Assembly (NCBI RefSeq): GCF_001941845.1
Contig: NZ_CP018870.1
Location: 4,594,001-4,658,000 of the forward strand
Direction: 5' to 3'
DNA: 64,000 nucleotides
Origin: Streptomyces sp. TN58
GTDB lineage: Bacteria > Actinomycetota > Actinomycetes > Streptomycetales > Streptomycetaceae
Shown piece after piece: positions 60,905 to 64,000 of this stretch. Below the pieces are notes generated by a model. It did no database searches. It had not been told where the DNA came from and saw nothing but the letters and a program-made list of their open reading frames with translations. The translations under genes and the position numbers were made by a program. Position 1 is the first letter of the stretch; every line of letters begins with the position of its first letter.

Positions 60905-61543
60905 ATGACAACACGCCACCGCACCGTCGCCGCCACGGCCGCTGCCGGTCTTGTGATCGCGGGAGGACACCTCGTCGGGGCCACCGCCGCCCACGCCGAC
61001 GACGTGAAGCCCTCCGTACCCCCCGGCACAGAGCCCTCAGCCTCCGCACCCGTGGCGATCGACTCCAACGCCCCCGGGCTGAAGATCCCGCAGGGCGGGA
61101 CCCTCGCACCGGTCAAGGTCCTCGACATCGCCGAGGTCGTCGAAGACCTCGGCGGCGAGCAGCGGCGGCAGGAGACCAACGAGACCGTCATGATGGCGTT
61201 GCAGTCCGAGGTGCTGTTCCCAGAGGACAGCGCCGTGTTCAACGCGCAGGCCGCCGCCCGGATCCAGGCCATCGGGAACGAGATCAACCAGTCCAAGGCG
61301 ACCCGCATCCGCGTCTTCGGTTTCACCGACGACCAGGGCAGCTACGAGCACGGCAAGGAACTGTCCAAGCAGCGGGCAGACGCCGTACACAACGAGCTGG
61401 CCAAGACCGTGACGAACCCGAGCGTCGTCTTCGACGTCCGCGGCTACAGCGAGGACTACCCGATCGCCGACAACAGCACGGAGGAAGGCCGCAAGAAGAA
61501 CCGCCGGGTGGAGATCACCTTCCCGCGCGGCGCCGCAGGCTAG
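60905..61543 (+). CDS. OmpA-family protein with signal peptide
   Basis: This 212-residue exported protein has a signal peptide (about 1-33, cut near AHADD) and a Pro/Ser-rich linker. An OmpA-like domain follows from about 95: ALQSEVLFPEDSAVFNAQAA, then GFTDDQGSYEHGKELSKQRA and the diagnostic KKNRRVEITF at the end. OmpA-like domains bind peptidoglycan non-covalently. In a monoderm they anchor proteins in the wall, so it may hold the pilus machine there. It ends the Tad locus and overlaps the end of a convergent gene by 29 bp. Confidence 0.88.
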   Translation: MTTRHRTVAATAAAGLVIAGGHLVGATAAHADDVKPSVPPGTEPSASAPVAIDSNAPGLKIPQGGTLAPVKVLDIAEVVEDLGGEQRRQETNETVMMALQSEVLFPEDSAVFNAQAAARIQAIGNEINQSKATRIRVFGFTDDQGSYEHGKELSKQRADAVHNELAKTVTNPSVVFDVRGYSEDYPIADNSTEEGRKKNRRVEITFPRGAAG

Positions 61544-61907
61544 TCAGCTCTGCCACTCCCGCCCCCACGCCCGCCCCCGCCCCCGCCCGCCACCGGAGGC
61601 GCAGGCGGCCGCGGGAGGCCTCCACGATCGTGCCGAGGGCGAGCGACTGGAGCAGTACGCACACCACGAGCTCCGTCAGGAAGAGCCACGTGGCCGGCTG
61701 CCCCTCCCCGAGCACCGCCGCCTGGACCAGCGCCACGACGAGCATCAGCGGGAACGCGAACAGCGCCGGCAGCACCCATACGAACCCGGGATCCGGGGCG
61801 AACAGCGTGACGGCCGCCGCGACGACCGCGGCCACGCCGACGAGGCCCAGGTAGATCGCCGAAGCGGGGTTCGCGAAGGTGAGGCGGGCCAGCGTACGAG
61901 CGTTCAT
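61515..61907 (-). CDS. Hypothetical integral membrane protein
   Basis: This 130-residue protein has four predicted membrane helices (AIYLGLVGVAAVVAAAVTLF, FVWVLPALFAFPLMLVVALV and one around LFLTELVVCVLLQSLALGTI). A basic C-terminal tail follows (GRLRLRWRAGAGAGVGAGVA to RRRAGR) that runs 29 bp into the opposite-strand OmpA gene. The pattern is that of the small SCO4225-type actinobacterial membrane proteins. The function is not known. The last part of the tail is low-complexity. Confidence 0.7.
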   Translation of the reverse strand: MNARTLARLTFANPASAIYLGLVGVAAVVAAAVTLFAPDPGFVWVLPALFAFPLMLVVALVQAAVLGEGQPATWLFLTELVVCVLLQSLALGTIVEASRGRLRLRWRAGAGAGVGAGVAELTSLRRRAGR

Positions 61908-62153
61908 ACCTCCATGGTCGGGCGGCCCCGCGCTCCTGTCGTGAGTACGCGTACCCAGTTGCCCCCGACCTCGCCAGGCCGCCCCATGAGGTGGAGGAGG
62001 CGGAGGCGCTGCCCGGCCTCTCCCTCGGCATCAAGCCGGCGCAACCCCCATAGGCAGCCGCTGATCCGGCCGGCCCGTGCCTCGCGAACACGGACGGTGG
62101 CGACGGAGCCGCCGAAGAACCACCACGCGACGGCGCGGGAAGGCGCCCCCGCG

Positions 62154-62699
62154 TCACTTCGACTTCGACAGCAGAAGCTCCGCCACCTCGCGCGCCCGGC
62201 GGGCCGGTTCCGGGCCGGGGTTCAGGGCGGCCACCGCCGTCGCTCCCTCGACCAGGACCAGGAGCTGGTCGGCGAGCGAGGGCGGGGACCCGGCCGGTAC
62301 CCACTCGGTCAGGAGGGCGCGGAGTTCGGCCTTGTGGACGCGTACGACCTCCGGCGCGGCCGCGCCCAGCTCCCCGTACGCGTTGAGGAACGCACAGCCG
62401 CGGAAGTCCGGCTCCGCGAACCACCGCGCCAGCCAGTCGAACACGGCCAGAACCGGCGGCCGCGTCGACGCGGACGCCGCCGCCACCGACTCGCGCAGGC
62501 TCGCCGTCCAGCGGCGGTCGCGGCGTTCGAGGTACGCCGCCACCAGGGACTCCTTGGCCGGGTAGAGCCGGTAGAGGCGCTTGAGCGGGACGCCGGACGC
62601 GGTGCGGATGCGGTCCATGCCCACCGCCTGGATGCCGTGGCGGTAGAACAGCTCCTCCGCCGCGTCCAGCAGTCGGGTACGGGCCTCTTCGTCGTCCAT
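62154..62699 (-). CDS. TetR-family transcriptional regulator
   Basis: This 181-residue repressor has the usual helix-turn-helix (RLLDAAEELFYRHGIQAVGM and DRIRTASGVPLKRLYRLYPA, about 9-48) and a ligand-binding C-terminal domain (FDWLARWFAEPDFRGCAFLN). The FRGCAFLNA motif is common among TetR proteins next to small oxidoreductase or NTF2-type genes. It is divergent from a DUF1348 gene across 104 bp holding two clear palindromes that are almost surely its operators, so it likely represses both genes. Confidence 0.93.
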   Translation of the reverse strand: MDDEEARTRLLDAAEELFYRHGIQAVGMDRIRTASGVPLKRLYRLYPAKESLVAAYLERRDRRWTASLRESVAAASASTRPPVLAVFDWLARWFAEPDFRGCAFLNAYGELGAAAPEVVRVHKAELRALLTEWVPAGSPPSLADQLLVLVEGATAVAALNPGPEPARRAREVAELLLSKSK

Positions 62700-62730
62700 G
62701 AGGGCAGCGTAGCCCGAAACCGCTTGCGGC

Positions 62731-62746
62731 GAGAACGATCGTTCTC
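62731..62746. promoter_or_regulatory. TetR operator 1
   Basis: GAGAACGATCGTTCTC is a perfect 16-bp palindrome 31 bp before the TetR start codon. Its outer half sites recur in operator 2. Confidence 0.8.
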
Positions 62747-62763
62747 CTAGTCTTCGCGATCAG

Positions 62764-62779
62764 GAGAACGTCCGTTCTC
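62764..62779. promoter_or_regulatory. TetR operator 2
   Basis: GAGAACGTCCGTTCTC has the same half sites as operator 1 (GAGAACG and CGTTCTC) with two central bases changed. Its centre is 33 bp from that of operator 1, three helical turns, so two dimers could bind the same face of the DNA. It lies 24 bp before the DUF1348 start. Confidence 0.8.
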
Positions 62780-62803
62780 AACCCCTCGCCCAAAGGATGC
62801 GCC

Positions 62804-63217
62804 ATGACCGCCCGTCCGCCCCTCCCGCCCTTCACCGACGAGACCGCCCGCGCCAAGGTCCAGGCCGCCGAGGACGCCTGGAACAGCCGCGACCCCGAAC
62901 GCGTCGCCCTCGCCTACACCGAGGACTCCGTCTGGCGGAACCGCGACCGCTTCCTGACCGGCCGCGAAGAGATCCGCGCGTTCCTCGCCGACAAGTGGGC
63001 GCGCGAGCTCGACTACCGGCTCCGCAAAGAGCTGTGGGCCCACACCGGCAACCGCATCTCCGTCCGCTTCGAGTACGAGTGGCACGACGCCTCCGGCCAG
63101 TGGTGGCGCAGCCACGGCAACGAGCAGTGGGAGTTCGACGACGACGGCCTGATGCGCCGCCGAGAAGCCAGCATCAACGACGTCCCGATCACCGCGGAGG
63201 ACCGCAGCATCCCCTGA
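62804..63217 (+). CDS. DUF1348 (NTF2-like/SnoaL-fold) protein
   Basis: This 137-residue protein has the small alpha+beta cone fold of the NTF2 superfamily. [20 protein letters not shown] through [20 protein letters not shown] leads to [20 protein letters not shown], and [20 protein letters not shown] is the diagnostic DUF1348 block. It is probably cytosolic, perhaps an enzyme acting on a small toxic molecule sensed by the TetR protein; no reaction is known to me. ATG 62804 lies 24 bp after the second operator. A hairpin follows. Confidence 0.88.
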   Translation: MTARPPLPPFTDETARAKVQAAEDAWNSRDPERVALAYTEDSVWRNRDRFLTGREEIRAFLADKWARELDYRLRKELWAHTGNRISVRFEYEWHDASGQWWRSHGNEQWEFDDDGLMRRREASINDVPITAEDRSIP

Positions 63218-63237
63218 ACACACCCCTGGGTACGGGC

Positions 63238-63263
63238 ACTCAGACGCGCCCCCGGGTCTGAGT
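63238..63263 (+). terminator. Hairpin after the DUF1348 gene
   Basis: ACTCAGAC at 63238-63245 pairs perfectly with GTCTGAGT at 63256-63263 around a 10-base loop, 21 bp after the stop codon. The stem is shorter than others in the window but not G+C-only. Confidence 0.55.
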
Positions 63264-63421
63264 ACGCCCGCCCCTGGTCGGGGCCGTTTCGAGCTGGTAT
63301 GACATGCCTCCCCAATGTCCGGAGGGGCCGCATGGCGAACTTGTGTTCGTCGTGCGCTTACTGATTCTTTGGGGGAAGGAAACGGCGTCGGGGAGGCGCC
63401 GCAGGAGGGGTGTCACACCAA

Positions 63422-63847
63422 ATGAGCACACAGGGAGACCTGCCGGCGCACTGGCAGCAGCTTTTCGGCGAAGCACCGGCCATGAGGCTGGCATCGGCTG
63501 CCGCACCCAGCGGCGGGGGCGGAGGAGACGGGGATCTGGCGCACTCCGGCGGACCCTGGACCAAGGCCTCGGTCGCGGCAGGCGAGCTGCGCGTCACCAC
63601 GGCTGAAGGTCTCGGCAAGATGGCCGCCGCACACGAGGGAATCGCTGCCGGGACGGCGGGGCTCGGCGCAACTGCGGCGCTGGCCGCTGTCCGCGAGTCG
63701 TGGGAGAGGCGGGTGTCCGCCATACGGGACGAGTGCGGCTCGGTGCAGGGCGCTCTGCTGAACGTCGCTCGGGAAATCGGCGAGGTGGACGAGAACAACA
63801 AGGTCGCGTTCTCGCAGCTCGTGCTCAAGCAGGATGCCGACCGGTGA
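63422..63847 (+). CDS. Hypothetical helical protein, possibly type VII-secretion related
   Basis: This 141-residue protein starts MSTQGDLPAHWQQLFGEAPA. A Gly-rich loop ([14 protein letters not shown]) follows, then two long helices: TKASVAAGELRVTTAEGLGK, and a second around ALAAVRESWERRVSAIRDEC to AREIGEVDENNKVAFSQL. The helical-hairpin build with a central SW/WE turn resembles WXG100-type partners encoded ahead of secreted toxins, but no strict WXG motif is present. AGGAGG at 63403-63408 lies upstream of ATG 63422. It overlaps the following gene by four bases (GTGA), so the two work together. Confidence 0.65.
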   Translation: MSTQGDLPAHWQQLFGEAPAMRLASAAAPSGGGGGDGDLAHSGGPWTKASVAAGELRVTTAEGLGKMAAAHEGIAAGTAGLGATAALAAVRESWERRVSAIRDECGSVQGALLNVAREIGEVDENNKVAFSQLVLKQDADR

Positions 63848-64000
63848 CACTGACCTGGCAGCAGCTCCGCGATCTGAAGACCCAGGAGTTCACGGAGGCC
63901 GCGACCGCGTGGGCCGACGTCAGCACCAGGGCCGACACCGGGCGTACGCGCATCAGCGTAGGGATGATCAAGGCGTTGGAGTCGCAGAAGGGTGCGTCCG
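63844..64000 (+). CDS. N-terminus of a hypothetical, possibly secreted helical protein (partial)
   Basis: The gene starts at GTG 63844 overlapping the previous stop and runs off the window after 52 codons. The visible part (LTWQQLRDLKTQEFTEAATA, WADVSTRADTGRTRISVGMI) is helical and begins with the TW-QLRDLK pattern that I recall from large streptomycete proteins with an N-terminal ESX/WXG-like helical domain and a C-terminal hydrolase or toxin. The rest is outside the window, so the function is open. Confidence 0.55.
   Translation, partial: MTLTWQQLRDLKTQEFTEAATAWADVSTRADTGRTRISVGMIKALESQKGAS

Overview
The window is chromosomal DNA from a streptomycete, almost certainly Streptomyces. The evidence is the very high G+C with strong third-position G/C bias, GTG and TTG starts, and actinobacterial genes such as a mycothiol S-conjugate amidase (mca), a DUF4307 membrane protein, a streptogrisin-like secreted protease, a chitinase with a DasR-type operator, histidine ammonia-lyase and GTP-dependent PEP carboxykinase. 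I saw no rRNA or tRNA gene and no CRISPR array.

Layout. 1-7.6 kb: the tail of a biotin-protein ligase, a class III adenylate cyclase, an enoyl-CoA hydratase, a GAF-GGDEF diguanylate cyclase, hutH, a small LAXTG (sortase-type) surface protein and an L,D-transpeptidase lipoprotein. 7.7-20.3 kb: a 167-bp MITE-like palindromic element, a tandem GNAT acetyltransferase, msrA, a TPR-like membrane protein, a cystathionine gamma-synthase, a 20-bp minisatellite, a short sigma-like/membrane protein pair, a MarR regulator divergent from a threonine dehydratase, a DrrAB-type ABC exporter, greA, DUF4307 and mca. 20.3-26.1 kb: about 1 kb of low-complexity DNA, a 1108-residue STAND (NB-ARC) ATPase with a hydrophobic N-terminal segment and TPRs, and a lone, shortened serine recombinase. 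This is the most accessory-looking coding stretch.

26.2-34.5 kb: a DUF255 thioredoxin-like protein, a hemolysin III protein, pckA, an RDD protein and an alanine-type aminotransferase. 34.8-36.9 kb: a non-coding repeat island with a 188-bp sequence in three tandem copies, followed by a 1.17-kb imperfect inverted repeat carrying about seven 63-64 bp units in opposite orientations in its two halves. 37-43.7 kb: a macro-domain protein, arylamine N-acetyltransferase, an F420-type oxidoreductase, a LysR regulator, a second repeat cluster, a secreted protease and a frameshifted DUF218 membrane protein.

43.7-51.2 kb: a divergon for D-amino-acid use (N-acyl-D-amino-acid deacylase, PLP deaminase, IclR regulator, RidA), then two secreted hydrolases (M14 carboxypeptidase, GH18 chitinase). 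51.6-61.5 kb: a complete monoderm Tad/Flp (type IVc) pilus locus running in one direction: a zinc-ribbon protein, CpaB-like SAF protein, CpaE-like ATPase, two TadE-like proteins, TadA/CpaF ATPase, TadB, TadC, an atypical LuxR-type response regulator, Flp pilin, TadG-like protein, a lipoprotein and an OmpA-domain protein. 61.5-64 kb: a membrane protein, a TetR regulator with two operators facing a DUF1348 protein, and the start of what may be a type VII-secretion-associated gene pair.

The least explained features are the 1.17-kb inverted-repeat element, the STAND ATPase beside a lone recombinase, the sigma-like/membrane pair, and the Tad locus with its non-canonical receiver and its OmpA and lipoprotein additions.
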